This document shows positions 29,401-37,310 of a stretch of 64,000 bases of DNA, piece after piece. The position numbers and the translations under genes are program-made. The first letter of the stretch is position 1. Each line of letters begins with the position of its first letter. The stretch covers positions 1 to 64,000 of the forward strand of contig CASICI010000014.1 in the NCBI GenBank assembly GCA_949373145.1, in the 5' to 3' direction. This DNA comes from an uncultured Phycisphaerales bacterium (GTDB taxonomy: Bacteria; Planctomycetota; Phycisphaerae; Phycisphaerales; SM1A02). The notes under the pieces were generated by a model, which was not told the origin of the DNA, did not search any database, and worked only from the letters and a program-made list of their open reading frames with translations.

Positions 29401-29468
29401 GGCAATTCGTGGAACCGAGAGCATGCAGTGAGAACGCCATGCGCAGAGGGTTTGCTCCGGGGCTGTAG
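26454..29468 (+). CDS. putA: Bifunctional proline dehydrogenase / glutamate-semialdehyde dehydrogenase
   Basis: Oxidises proline to pyrroline-5-carboxylate with FAD, then the open-chain semialdehyde to glutamate with NAD. The 1004-aa chain has the PRODH barrel in the first half (TNVSIKISSLFARTDAID near 220, VRLVKGAYWDYE near 325, ALGSHNARS near 383) and the aldehyde dehydrogenase in the second (ISPWNFPLAICAG near 652, AFTGSKAVG near 730, catalytic cysteine in FGFSGQKCSACSR near 790, NDEIFGPVLAV). There is no N-terminal ribbon-helix-helix DNA-binding domain, so it is an enzyme only, not the self-regulating PutA of enterobacteria. No putP-type transporter is adjacent; the next gene is a TauE/SafE permease. 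Confidence 0.95.
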   Translation: MPVFFKRKQSSVPQAESAPRREAEQTIIPPQDPAFEARVLELGSKYLEHARSGRASILSKGFWSDKLMDWSMKDEDFKVQLFRFVDAFPMLRTPDQVHDHLVDYLSQPGVTPPPGFELGVKAGGLAKGLLTRTFSNQITSMAKKFIAGTDAASALPQLEKLWKQNMAFSVDLLGEACVSDAEAEDYQRKYSDLVENLPEQVAAWKDNPLLETDHLGPIPRTNVSIKISSLFARTDAIDLEGSLRGLEEAVMPLLETAKRKGVFINFDMEQFELKDLTLELFMRCCEKIDFEAGIAMQSYLRSGDDDARRIIEWSKRTGRQVSVRLVKGAYWDYETIHAEQEGWPVPVWSHKADTDACFERMSRLFIDSTPKTTGEGGVKLALGSHNARSIGAALAGLEKADLPPAALELQMLHGMGAELKSAAVEMGIRLREYVPVGEMIPGMAYLVRRLLENTSNESWLKAGFLDDASEDDLLRSPHRSFASDPGRERIDNAPERHTLSTAVEGIGDGRPFFTEPMRDFSQEKNRTAFAEAITRAVVPEVSNDGTIEMAHAALDRLERFQPTWRDTPYLERAAVLTRAAHIMRARRDELSAIIIKENGKPWRDADADTCEAIDFCEFYAREGAELFTPKRLGRFIGEIDESWNQPRGITAVISPWNFPLAICAGMTTAALVTGNVVILKPAEQTPGIAAVMVDILREAGLPEDALAFLPGIGETVGAAIVRDPRISMIAFTGSKAVGLDIIKAAGDTGETQAHVKKVVCEMGGKNAIIIDASADLDEAVLGVRQSAFGFSGQKCSACSRVIVVDSAHDVFLERLVESTKTLVVGDPCEPGTDVGPVIDQEAAEKIRSYVELGDQEGRVECGGARHADLEDRVGKPYVAPTVISGIGPDDRLANDEIFGPVLAVIRVADFDEALRVANQTQYKLTGGVFSRKPAHLEKARKEFRVGNLYLNRGITGALVGRQPFGGFGMSGIGSKAGGLDYLGQFVEPRACSENAMRRGFAPGL

Positions 29469-29506
29469 CACCCACGTGAAGACGCGTCTCGCTAGACTCG
29501 CTCTTC

Positions 29507-30457
29507 ATGGAACTGCAACTCATCATTACGATCGCCGCGATCGGCTTTGCCGGAGGCCTGCTGGGCGGACTGCTGGGGATCGGCGGATCGATCATCGTCA
29601 TCCCCTTGCTGACACTGGTCAAAGGCAACAACCAACAGCTGTATCAAGCGACCGCGATGATCATGAACATCGCGGTCGGAGCCAGTGCGACGCTGAAGCA
29701 TCACCTCAAGGGTGCGATTCAGGTGGCCGTGGTTCTGAAGATTCTTCCTGCAGCCTGCGTCGGCATTCTTGCGGGCGTGGCATTGAGCAATCTGATTCCG
29801 ACGCTCTGGTTGCAGGTCGTCTTCGCGCTGGCCCTGCTCGGTATCGCAATCAGTGAGACACGCGGCGCGTTCCTGAAGGAGATGCCATCAAAGGCAGAAC
29901 CGGATCCTGATCTGAGCGGCGACTCGACAACCAGGAAATCAGGTCTGGTCAACCTCATGATCGGCAGCTTCACCGGACTGTGCTCGGGGTTGCTGGGAAT
30001 CGGTGGCGGGATCGTGATCATTCCACTCTTGAAACGATACTCGGGCTTCTCCATGAAAAGCGCGATTCCGGCGAGCTCGGCGACGATGCTCATCACTGCA
30101 GGGATAGGCGCCTTCTACAAGAACATTCAACTGCCGAACCTGCAGGCCCCGGACGGAACCCCCTTGGAGATCTCGACGAGTCTCGTCATAGCCGCCTGCT
30201 TGATTCCACCTGCGTTCATAGGCAGTTACATCGGGGCCAGCCTGATGCACCGCCTCCCCATGAAGGTCATCAAACGTGCTTTCGCGGTCCTTCTGATCGT
30301 GGCCGCAGCACGCATGGGCTACACCGCATGGACTGGCATTCAAGCCAGCGGAAGCGACGGTCGGGACCTCACCTCTGAATCGCTCTCTCCGTCTGCTCAA
30401 GAGGCGCTCGATCGGCTTCAGGTTCAGGTCGCACCGAGACGAACCCGGGAAGCGTGA
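29507..30457 (+). CDS. Sulfite exporter TauE/SafE family permease
   Basis: A 316-aa inner-membrane protein with eight or so helices in two repeats. Each half opens with the family glycine motif: GLLGGLLGIGGSIIVIPLL near 20-38 and GLCSGLLGIGGGIVIIPLL near 158-176. Members export organosulfur or sulfur oxyanions, but substrate cannot be told from sequence alone. It follows putA by 38 nt on the same strand. The last 89 nt overlap, tail to tail, the 3' end of the DUF1573 gene on the other strand, which is an unusually long convergent overlap; the C-terminal 30 residues are hydrophilic and dispensable-looking. Confidence 0.88.
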   Translation: MELQLIITIAAIGFAGGLLGGLLGIGGSIIVIPLLTLVKGNNQQLYQATAMIMNIAVGASATLKHHLKGAIQVAVVLKILPAACVGILAGVALSNLIPTLWLQVVFALALLGIAISETRGAFLKEMPSKAEPDPDLSGDSTTRKSGLVNLMIGSFTGLCSGLLGIGGGIVIIPLLKRYSGFSMKSAIPASSATMLITAGIGAFYKNIQLPNLQAPDGTPLEISTSLVIAACLIPPAFIGSYIGASLMHRLPMKVIKRAFAVLLIVAAARMGYTAWTGIQASGSDGRDLTSESLSPSAQEALDRLQVQVAPRRTREA

Positions 30458-31547
30458 TGTCGACATTGTTGGCCGCATAGATCCTGATCGGGAAGTAGTG
30501 GAATCCTTCAGGCATGTCGGGGGACAGCGTCACTCGCAGCTTCATCGAAAGATCATCGCTCTCCTCGTCGACCTCCTGTGAGAGGATCTGGATGTCGACA
30601 CCTTCCTGCTCGGCGATGATCATGCCGATTGGGCCGGTGGAAGTCGCTTCGTGTGACACATGCGTCAGATCGGTGGACGTTCCCGGCTGAAGACGTCCGA
30701 GATTGAAATGGTAGGCCGTCTGCTTGAAACCGGGATTCACGTCGAGCGACGTGTTTCGATGTCTCAGAAGCACTTCGACAAGAGGCGAGGTCGGATGATC
30801 GGTTTCGATCACGACCCATCTTCGATATCGACCATCAGGTTCGAGGTGGTCATTGATGTCGTAGGAAAGCATGTGAGTGGTGCTGCTCTTCTGTGACATC
30901 TCCTTGCGAAGAAATCGTGGTGGCTTTCCGTCCACACTGAGGACTTCAAAGGGGATCTTGTCACCGGCATTCAACATCAAGGTCCCTGTGGACTTGGTCT
31001 CATCGACCGCGTTGATGTAGGGAGGGCGGACTCGAACCGGATGTGTGATCATCGCGGTACCGTTGATTTCCAGTGGCTTTGCGTAGCCATCGAAGAGGAC
31101 CTTGATCTGCACGTTCCTTGTTCCAGGTGAAGGTTGTGCATCAAGAGAAGCGATCAGGTCGCGAGATTCTCCGGGACCGATCACGACGCCATCGAGACCG
31201 TTGGTGGTGGTGCACTTGCAGCCGGGCTGAACCGTGATGATCTTCAAAGGCGTGGAACCCAGGTTGGTCAGAGCCACCGACCCATCAGACGTGGTCCCGG
31301 GCAGCACATCGCCCCAATTCAGCACGCCGGGCGTGATTCGAACCGGAGGCAGAGAGGGCACGGGAGCCGAGTTCGAAGCAGCGGTTTGTGACCCGGCAGA
31401 ATTCGAGGAGGCCGATTCAGAAGCCACGCCTTCCGGGGCGGAGTCAGTGTTGCCGCAGCCTGAAAAAAGCATTCCAAAACCTGTTCCGATAAAGACGGTC
31501 AGGATGGATCTTGAAACAACGTGTCGGGTCGGACGTGTGTCGGGCAT
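30369..31547 (-). CDS. DUF1573 lipoprotein
   Basis: A 392-aa predicted lipoprotein. The start at 31547 has an AGGA eight bases upstream and gives a basic n-region, a hydrophobic stretch and a lipobox-like LFSGC at about residue 31; a longer in-frame extension to 31697 is not needed. After a Ser/Ala-rich spacer comes a DUF1573-type immunoglobulin-like domain (LNWGDVLPGTTSDGSVALTN, PGCKCTTTN with the typical CKC pair), and a second beta-rich half. Such proteins are abundant in Planctomycetes and thought to sit in the envelope; function is unknown. Its start is 208 nt from the -10 box of the ncRNA candidate reading away from it. Confidence 0.8.
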   Translation of the reverse strand: MPDTRPTRHVVSRSILTVFIGTGFGMLFSGCGNTDSAPEGVASESASSNSAGSQTAASNSAPVPSLPPVRITPGVLNWGDVLPGTTSDGSVALTNLGSTPLKIITVQPGCKCTTTNGLDGVVIGPGESRDLIASLDAQPSPGTRNVQIKVLFDGYAKPLEINGTAMITHPVRVRPPYINAVDETKSTGTLMLNAGDKIPFEVLSVDGKPPRFLRKEMSQKSSTTHMLSYDINDHLEPDGRYRRWVVIETDHPTSPLVEVLLRHRNTSLDVNPGFKQTAYHFNLGRLQPGTSTDLTHVSHEATSTGPIGMIIAEQEGVDIQILSQEVDEESDDLSMKLRVTLSPDMPEGFHYFPIRIYAANNVDITLPGFVSVRPEPEADRAPLEQTERAIQR

Positions 31548-31754
31548 GTGAATGGTCCTGGTATCGAATCTGAAATCTGGTGAAGAATGACTCGTGGGAA
31601 ACGCTTCAGAAGGATACCCCCGCGATTCTCTCGTGATGCACCCCGAACTCCGTGAATCCCTTATCTCGGCAGAAGAATGAACCACAGAAGACACCAACTC
31701 AGATTTAAATCATGAATTCGCTGTCTTTGTGGATGCAAAGACAGCCATTTGATG

Positions 31755-31760
31755 TATAAT
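31755..31760 (+). promoter_or_regulatory. TATAAT -10 box of the ncRNA candidate
   Basis: A consensus TATAAT at 31755-31760 preceded directly by TG. I see no convincing TTGACA at 16-18 bp spacing. It would start transcription around 31767, at the base of the predicted closing stem, with no gene downstream on that strand before the terminator at 31962. Confidence 0.5.
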
Positions 31761-31761
31761 C

Positions 31762-31995
31762 AGGGGTGAAGAGGAAGTAGAGAGACTCTTCAATGACTCC
31801 GAGATTTGGCTTTCTCGGATTCAGGTCGGAATATTCCGTTACTAGGAAAGAGAGTAGACTCCCACCTAAGAACTAAATGGCCTCAGAAAGTATGCATGCT
31901 TTCCCACGGCCCGGATCAACTTAAAACATTGATCCCCAACGGACCCTTTTCCCTCCCTCCGCCCCCGGCCTTGTGCCGGGGGTCTTTTATTTTTG
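31762..31995 (+). ncRNA. Candidate independent structured non-coding RNA
   Basis: A gene-free stretch of about 230 nt with its own TATAAT box and strong terminator, lying between a divergent lipoprotein gene and a convergent regulator gene, so it is not a leader of either. It is dense in complementary arms: GAAGAG/CTCTTC (31768-31791), CCGAGA/TCTCGG (31799-31818), the palindrome CGGAATATTCCG (31827-31838), GAAAG/CTTTC (31886-31903), GGATCAA/TTGATCC (31913-31935). A long-range stem can also form between 31762-31774 and 31944-31954, bringing both ends together. Length and end pairing recall 6S RNA, but I see no sequence proof. It lacks the SRP, RNase P and tmRNA signatures I know. No sensible reading frame is present. 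Confidence 0.5.
31962..31995 (+). terminator. Rho-independent terminator of the ncRNA candidate
   Basis: Arms CCCCCGGC (31962-31969) and GCCGGGGG (31975-31982), loop CTTGT, then a T-rich tail TCTTTTATTTTTG. There is no protein-coding gene on the plus strand for it to serve, which is the main argument for a transcript starting near 31767. Confidence 0.85.
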
Positions 31996-32147
31996 CTTTT
32001 GGCACAGCCAAGAACACCAATCGACCACCAGAAGGCGGATTCGAGGGTGCACTCACCTGACAACATCGCGGAACACAGGGGCACCAGCAGAAGGTGACTG
32101 TCAACAAAGAACTGACGTGCTGAAAAGAGGCCTGCGCGCTTCGAGAA

Positions 32148-32981
32148 TCACTCGTCAGAGTCGAAAAAGGTTTCGGTCTGCTCCCAGAGTCGCTCGAGAC
32201 GATCGATACGAGAGTGGATGGTTGGCCCGAGTTCACCTGCGACTTCGAAGACGAGAAGTTCAGCGGCGAGAACCGCAGGCAGGGAACTGTCAAAGGGCCC
32301 CACGCCGGGAACCTTCAACGCGCACCAGGATTCGGTACTTGAAGCAAGCGGTGAAAGCGGACTGTCGGTGATCGAGACCAGACTCACCCCCAGGTCAAGC
32401 AGCGCGCGCGCGGCAAGAACACAACTCCGTCTGTAGCGGGCGAAATCAAAGAAGACAGCCGCATCATGAGACGTTGCGCCACTGAGATCACGGCCGAAGT
32501 CATGTTGGTTGATGAGATGGACGCCATCTCGAATCATGGAGAGCCCGCTCAAAAGAGCGTGGGCACCCGCACGGGACGTTTCTCCCGACAGGATCCAGAC
32601 ACGCTCGGCACCGATAAGTGGTTTGGCCAGCCGATGGAGAGTGGCTGCATCCAGAGTGGCGAAGGTGCTGTGTATGGAGTGCTCGATGTCATCCTTGACA
32701 TTGGTGTCAGTGCCATGCGGAACCCGGATTCGTTGCCCGGGTGTGCCCAGCTGGTGGGCGACCCCCTGCCTGACCCAGCCCTGAAGATCGGTGTAGCCAT
32801 CGAAACCCAGTTTGGTGGCGAATCGGACGATCGAAGGATGACTTGTGTTGGCCTTGCCAGCCAGATCCGAGACGGTGCCAAAAGCCAGAAGCGTCGGATC
32901 ATCGAGAACGGTGCGGGCGATGCGCCGCTCAGTTGGTGTGAGACGAATGCCGACGGCCGCAATGCGTTCCTCAATCGACAA
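32148..32981 (-). CDS. RpiR/MurR-family transcriptional regulator (HTH + SIS)
   Basis: A 277-aa regulator starting at TTG 32981 with AGGAG eight bases upstream. Residues 1-77 are the RpiR helix-turn-helix (LTPTERRIARTVLDD, VSDLAGKANTSHPSIVRFATKLGFDGYTDLQ) and residues 100-270 a SIS sugar-phosphate-type sensing domain (RVWILSGETSRAGAH, DFGRDLSGATSHDAAVFFDFARY). SIS domains bind phosphosugars, but this lineage also includes regulators of amino-acid catabolism. It is divergent from the aminomutase operon with 110 nt between the starts, containing an imperfect inverted repeat, so it probably controls that operon and itself. Confidence 0.9.
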   Translation of the reverse strand: MSIEERIAAVGIRLTPTERRIARTVLDDPTLLAFGTVSDLAGKANTSHPSIVRFATKLGFDGYTDLQGWVRQGVAHQLGTPGQRIRVPHGTDTNVKDDIEHSIHSTFATLDAATLHRLAKPLIGAERVWILSGETSRAGAHALLSGLSMIRDGVHLINQHDFGRDLSGATSHDAAVFFDFARYRRSCVLAARALLDLGVSLVSITDSPLSPLASSTESWCALKVPGVGPFDSSLPAVLAAELLVFEVAGELGPTIHSRIDRLERLWEQTETFFDSDE

Positions 32982-33005
32982 ATTCGTGCTCCTAATAATG
33001 AATAA

Positions 33006-33033
33006 TACATTTCAAGTGAACAAATGGAATGTA
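33006..33033. promoter_or_regulatory. Candidate RpiR operator between regulator and aminomutase genes
   Basis: Imperfect inverted repeat: TACATTTC (33006-33013) and GGAATGTA (33026-33033), seven of eight bases complementary, spaced by 12 bases in an AT-rich divergent intergenic region. A partial direct repeat, AATTCGT at 32981-32987 and 33034-33040, is also present. Arm size and centre spacing of two helical turns fit a dimeric helix-turn-helix protein. Assignment to the RpiR protein is by position only. Confidence 0.4.
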
Positions 33034-33091
33034 CAATTCGTTACAGATATTGCCAAGCATCAATCCGCCTTATCTTGAATTGGAGCGCCTG

Positions 33092-34555
33092 ATGGCCAAG
33101 AAACTCGAATACACCCAGACTGATCGGGAACGTGCGTTCCTTGAAACCGTTGAAGAAACCCGCCATGAACGCGAAATCGTCAACGGCCTCGCCCCCTTCT
33201 TCAAGGAAAAGGCTCCTGAGGACATGATGTCCTTTTATTCCAATGATGAAGTGCTGAGCTTGAAAGTGCTCAAGGGCACCGATCGGGATGTCGAGAAGAG
33301 AATGCCGGTGAAGATCACACGGCATTACTTCGAACTGGCACGCAACAGTGAACCGATCCAGAGGATCGTGAAGCCGAGTGCGGCCGAAACCACCGACCTC
33401 ACCGGTTCTGAAGATCCCGGTCATCAGATGGATTACAGCCCCGTCGAAGGCCTGCTTCACAAGTACGAGATGGGCTTGATGTACGTGGTCTCGACCTGTT
33501 CGGCGCACTGCAGATTCTGCTATCGCGAGGAGCTCATCGGCCGCAAGGAAGTGGAACGTCATGACGGCACGGTGGCGAAGAAGGGAATGGCCAAGATCCC
33601 CGAGATCACGGCATACATCAGGGAACACAATGAGATCGTCAGAGCGAACGGCGGACTTCATCCAGAGACCGGTCGCGAGAAGCTTCGTGAGATCCTGCTC
33701 TCCGGCGGTGACCCGATGGTGCTGAACAACGGCAAGATCGCAGCCTGGCTCTCGGCACTCGCAGAGTCGGACATCGAGTCGATTCGAATCGGCACCAAGG
33801 AGATGGCGTTCTATCCCAAGCGATTCGACGATGCGTTTCTCGCGATGCTCGACAACTTCCACAAGACTTATCCGGAAGTCGCCGTCCACTTCATGCTGCA
33901 CTTCGAGCATCCGGACGAGATTCTCGCCAAAGACGAGAATGGCGAGTACATCAAGAACGAACAGGGCTTCCACCAGTGGGTCGAAGACACGGGCAAGGCC
34001 ATGCGAGGCCTCGTCTCGCGCGGCTGGGTCAGCGTCCAGAACCAGACACCGATCATCAAGGACATCAATGACGACGTGCATTCACTGCGTATCCTTCAGA
34101 GAGAGTTCAAACGAGCAGGTGGTGAGAACCACTACTTCTTCTGTGGCCGGGATATCGTCGCCTACAAAGCCTTCAACGTCCCCATTGAAACCGCCTGGAA
34201 CACGCTCAACGAATCCCAGAGACTGCTCTCAGGCATCGAAAACCACGCTCGATTGTCGATCACTCATTACAAGGGCAAGACTGAAGTGAACGCGGTCACG
34301 AACGAACCCATTCCCGGACTTGCCGGAAGTGAGAACGGGGTCGTCATCTTCAAGCTTCTGAGAAACGCACACAGTGCGCCGGACAGAGGCAAGGTGTGCA
34401 TCGTCGGTCGCAATCCTGATGCCGTCTGGTTCGATGACTATGAGGATCGCGTTCTCTTCGACGAAGCGGGACTCTTCGACTACAAGCGTCTCAAGGACGG
34501 TGAAGCGAAGCCGGCGATGATTCCCTCCTCTATCCCCCAGACAGGTTGCGGATGA
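33092..34555 (+). CDS. KamA-family radical SAM aminomutase (lysine 2,3-aminomutase-like)
   Basis: Radical SAM enzyme expected to move an alpha-amino group to the beta carbon using SAM, a 4Fe-4S cluster and PLP. The start at 33092 has GGAG six bases upstream; the product is 487 aa. The cluster-binding motif is CSAHCRFC with Cys136, Cys140 and Cys143, and the family SAM-binding block LREILLSGGDPMVLN follows. It differs from textbook KamA, which has CSMYCRHCTRR and a GGGK PLP-lysine motif; here the motif continues YREELIG and the C-terminal lysine candidate is in HYKGKTEV. Lysine is therefore only the default substrate. It heads an operon with CoA-transferase and aminotransferase genes (ATGA overlap), arguing for catabolism rather than EF-P modification. 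Confidence 0.82.
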   Translation: MAKKLEYTQTDRERAFLETVEETRHEREIVNGLAPFFKEKAPEDMMSFYSNDEVLSLKVLKGTDRDVEKRMPVKITRHYFELARNSEPIQRIVKPSAAETTDLTGSEDPGHQMDYSPVEGLLHKYEMGLMYVVSTCSAHCRFCYREELIGRKEVERHDGTVAKKGMAKIPEITAYIREHNEIVRANGGLHPETGREKLREILLSGGDPMVLNNGKIAAWLSALAESDIESIRIGTKEMAFYPKRFDDAFLAMLDNFHKTYPEVAVHFMLHFEHPDEILAKDENGEYIKNEQGFHQWVEDTGKAMRGLVSRGWVSVQNQTPIIKDINDDVHSLRILQREFKRAGGENHYFFCGRDIVAYKAFNVPIETAWNTLNESQRLLSGIENHARLSITHYKGKTEVNAVTNEPIPGLAGSENGVVIFKLLRNAHSAPDRGKVCIVGRNPDAVWFDDYEDRVLFDEAGLFDYKRLKDGEAKPAMIPSSIPQTGCG

Positions 34556-35265
34556 TCGACAAACGGATCGGGAATGCCTCCGAAGCGGTCGCGGACATTC
34601 CCGACGGTTCGAGCATCATGGTCGGTGGCTTCGGTGAGGCAGGAAGTCCCATCGAACTCATCCACGCTCTGATCGATCAGGGTGCGTCGGATCTCACCGT
34701 GATCAGCAACAACACCGGAAGCGGCGAGGTCGGACTGGCCGCACTGCTCAAGGCTCGCCGAGTCTCGAAGGTCATCTGCTCGTTTCCGAAATCAGCCAAC
34801 TCGACGGTCTTTCCTGAGCTGTACGGCGAAGGATTCACCGAACTCGAGCTGGTTCCTCAAGGCACGCTCGCCGAGCGCATCCGCGCCGGGGGCGCGGGCA
34901 TTCCCGCGTTCTACACCCCGACCGCCGTGGGCACCGAACTGGCCGAAGGCAAGGAAGCTCGCGAGTTCAATGGGCGCGAATACCTGCTCGAATACGGCCT
35001 GACCGCCGACTACGCGCTCATCAAGGGGCTCACCGCCGACAGCCACGGCAACGTCGCTCTACAACAAGACGGCCAGGAACTTCGCACCCATCATGGCGAT
35101 GGCGGCACGGATCGCCATCGTTCAGGCGAGCGCACGTCGTCCAGCCCGGACTGCATGAATCCGGAGACGATCGTCACCCCCGGAATATTCGTGGAACGAG
35201 TCGTGGAAGTCGACGAACCTGCACATGAATCTGAACTGATCGCTTCAGGAGTCACCTACCCATGA
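34552..35265 (+). pseudogene. 3-oxoacid CoA-transferase subunit A, frameshifted (probable sequencing errors)
   Basis: Alpha subunit of a succinyl-CoA:3-oxoacid (or acetate:acetoacetate-type) CoA-transferase. The opening IDKRIGNASEAVADIPDGSS, VGGFGEAGSPIELI, NNTGSGEVGLAALL and C-terminal PETIVTPGIFVERVV are all present. The frame stays open by chance, but three extra bases near 35057, 35129 and 35157 scramble about 35 residues. Removing them restores NKTARNFAPIMAMAARIAIV and HVVQPGLH, giving 236 aa. ATG 34552 overlaps the aminomutase stop and the stop overlaps the subunit B start, so all are co-translated. Within the locus it would activate a beta-keto acid with CoA. Confidence 0.85.
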
Positions 35266-35927
35266 CCACGGATGAACACATCACCGGCTGGTCGCGAGAG
35301 GACATGGCACAGCGCCTCGCTCAGGACATCCCTGACGGCGCCTATGTCAATCTCGGCATCGGAATTCCGGAACTGATCGCCCGATTCGTCCCCGAAGGTC
35401 GGGAATTCATCTACCACACCGAAAACGGACTGCTTGGAATGGGCGCCGTCTCCTGACGAGGGCGAAGAGGATCCAGAGCTCATCAATGCCGGCAAGCGAC
35501 AGGTCACGGCGAATCACGGCGCGGCATACTTCCACCATGCCGACAGTTTCGCGATGATCCGCGGAGGTCACCTCGATCTCAGTGTGCTCGGTGCCATGCA
35601 GAGTCGGCCAGAATGGGGACCTAGCCAACTGGTCGACCGGAAAACCAAACGCGATCCCCGCCGTCGGCGGCGCGATGGACCTGGTGGCCGGTGTGAAGAA
35701 GGTCTTCGTCATCACCCAGCACTGCACGAAGAAGGGTGACCCCAAACTCGTCGAATCCTGCTCGTTCCCCATCACAGGACAGGCCGTCGTCGACCGAATC
35801 TACAGCAATCTCGCCGTGATCGATGTCACACCGGACGGCTTTCGCGTCGTGGAACTCTGCGCCGGGCGTCGATTTCAACTCCGTACAAGACCGCACCGGC
35901 GCACCCCTGTTGCCGGCGCACGAGTAG
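35262..35927 (+). pseudogene. 3-oxoacid CoA-transferase subunit B, frameshifted (probable sequencing errors)
   Basis: Beta subunit, which carries the catalytic glutamate. The first segment has YVNLGIGIPELIARFVPEG and the conserved ENGLLGMG, where Glu of EN is the residue that forms the CoA thioester in this family. Extra bases near 35445, 35602 and 35858 then divide the gene over three frames; with them removed it reads through GPSPDEGEEDPELINAGK, AMQVGQNGDLANW, GGAMDLVAG, HCTKKGDPKLVESCSFP and ELAPGVDFNSVQDRTGAPL to TAG at 35925-35927, giving 220 aa, the normal size. Ends 15 nt before the aminotransferase start. Confidence 0.88.
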
Positions 35928-35942
35928 GAAAGGCGAACTCAC

Positions 35943-37279
35943 ATGACCGCTCCAGTCAACACCACGACCTCTCACTCACACAGCGCAGAACTCTTCGAAC
36001 GTGCACAGCGCGTCCTGCCTGGTGGCGTGAGTCGAAACACGGTCTTCCGCAAGCCGCATCCAGCCTATGCCGCCTTCGGAGAAGGGTGCCGCCTGACGGA
36101 CCTTGATGGCAACACGCGCATCGATTTCTCGAACAACATGGCATCGCTCATCCATGGACATGCCTATGCGCCCATCGTCGAAGCGGTCACCCGACAACTC
36201 GAACGCGGCACCGCCTACATGATGGCGACGGAGTGCGAGGTCGCCTACGCCGAACACATCTGCTCGACGAAACCCGGGATTCGAAAAGGTCCGTTTCGTC
36301 AACTCGGGCACCGAGGCGATCATGGTGGCGATCAAGGCCTCACGAGCATTCACCGGACGCACTCGCATCGCCAAGGTCGAAGGTGCCTACCACGGTGGGT
36401 ATGACTACGCGGAAGTGAGCCAGACGCCTCGCCCCGAGAACTGGGGCAGCCTCGATCGCCCCAACAACGTGCCATTGGTGCATGGCACACCGGACTCATC
36501 ACTCGAGAGCGTGGTGATCATCCCATTCAACGACGTGGACCGAGCGCTTGCGATCCTCGATGAAAACGCCGCGGATCTTGCCGGAGTGGTGCTGGATCCG
36601 ATGCCGCATCGAGTCGGACTCAATCCGGTCGAACCCGAGTTCCTGGAGGCAATTCGCACCTGGACCAGAAAGAACGGCTCACTGCTCGTCCTGGACGAGG
36701 TCATCACGTTCCGATCGACCTACGGCGGACTGCAGATGCGATACGGAGTGGAAGCGGATCTCACCGCGATGGGCAAGATGATCGGCGGCGGCTTCCCCGT
36801 CGGGGCGGTGGCTGGACGTGCCGATGTCATGGATGTCATGGATCCCAACGGAAGCAACTACGTCTTCCCGCACTCAGGAACGTTTTCCGCCAATCCGAGT
36901 CAGCATGGTGGCGGGCCATGCCGCAATGAAGGACTTCGACGGACCAGCCGTGGAACGGCTCAATGGCTTGACCAATCGAGCACGCCAGGGCATCTCCGAA
37001 GCGGCCAGAGCCACCGGAGCCAGGGCCTGCGTCACCGGCGGTGGATCGATCGTACGGATTCACATGAAGGAAGCTCCTCCCAGAAACTTCCGTGAGGCGT
37101 TCCTGAATCCTGAAGAGAGTCAACGCTTGAAGACGCTCCTCGATCACCTTTTCGAGGCCGGATTCATCATGATCAACACCTGCACCGCGATGATGTCGAC
37201 CCCGATGACCGAAGTGGAGATCGATGCCCTCGTCGCCGCATGCGGCGAAGGGTTTGAAAAGATCGCAAGGATGCCGTGA
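35943..37279 (+). pseudogene. Class III PLP aminotransferase (HemL / beta-amino-acid type), frameshifted
   Basis: A 444-aa fold-type I aminotransferase after removal of two extra bases near 36279 and 36898. The order of motifs is LFERAQRVLPGGVSRNTVF, DLDGNTRIDF, EKVRFVNSGTEAIMVAIKA, YHGGYDYAE, LLVLDEVITFR, the PLP-lysine motif GKMIGGGFPVGAVAGR and SGTFSANPVSMVAG. The sequence resembles glutamate-1-semialdehyde aminomutase, but that relationship also covers beta-phenylalanine and other beta-amino-acid aminotransferases. The operon (aminomutase, CoA-transferase) favours a beta-amino-acid substrate over haem synthesis. It is the last gene of the operon and ends 32 nt from the convergent thiolase. 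Confidence 0.85.
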
Positions 37280-37310
37280 GTTCCGACCAAGCCGGATGAA
37301 GGGCGGACGA

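Noticed and set aside
31548-32147. tRNA, tmRNA, SRP RNA or RNase P RNA in the intergenic region
   Set aside because: No T-loop or CCA-type acceptor pairing, no tag reading frame, no SRP tetraloop motif and no conserved RNase P core were found.
33092-34555. KamA-family gene as EpmB, the EF-P beta-lysylation enzyme
   Set aside because: It is about 150 residues longer than EpmB, is coupled to CoA-transferase and aminotransferase genes, and has a dedicated divergent regulator; efp is 5 kb away in a separate unit.
35262-37279. Reading the split CoA-transferase B and aminotransferase pieces as several small genes
   Set aside because: Each piece covers a successive part of one family, and removing single bases at fixed points gives full-length proteins of the correct size.
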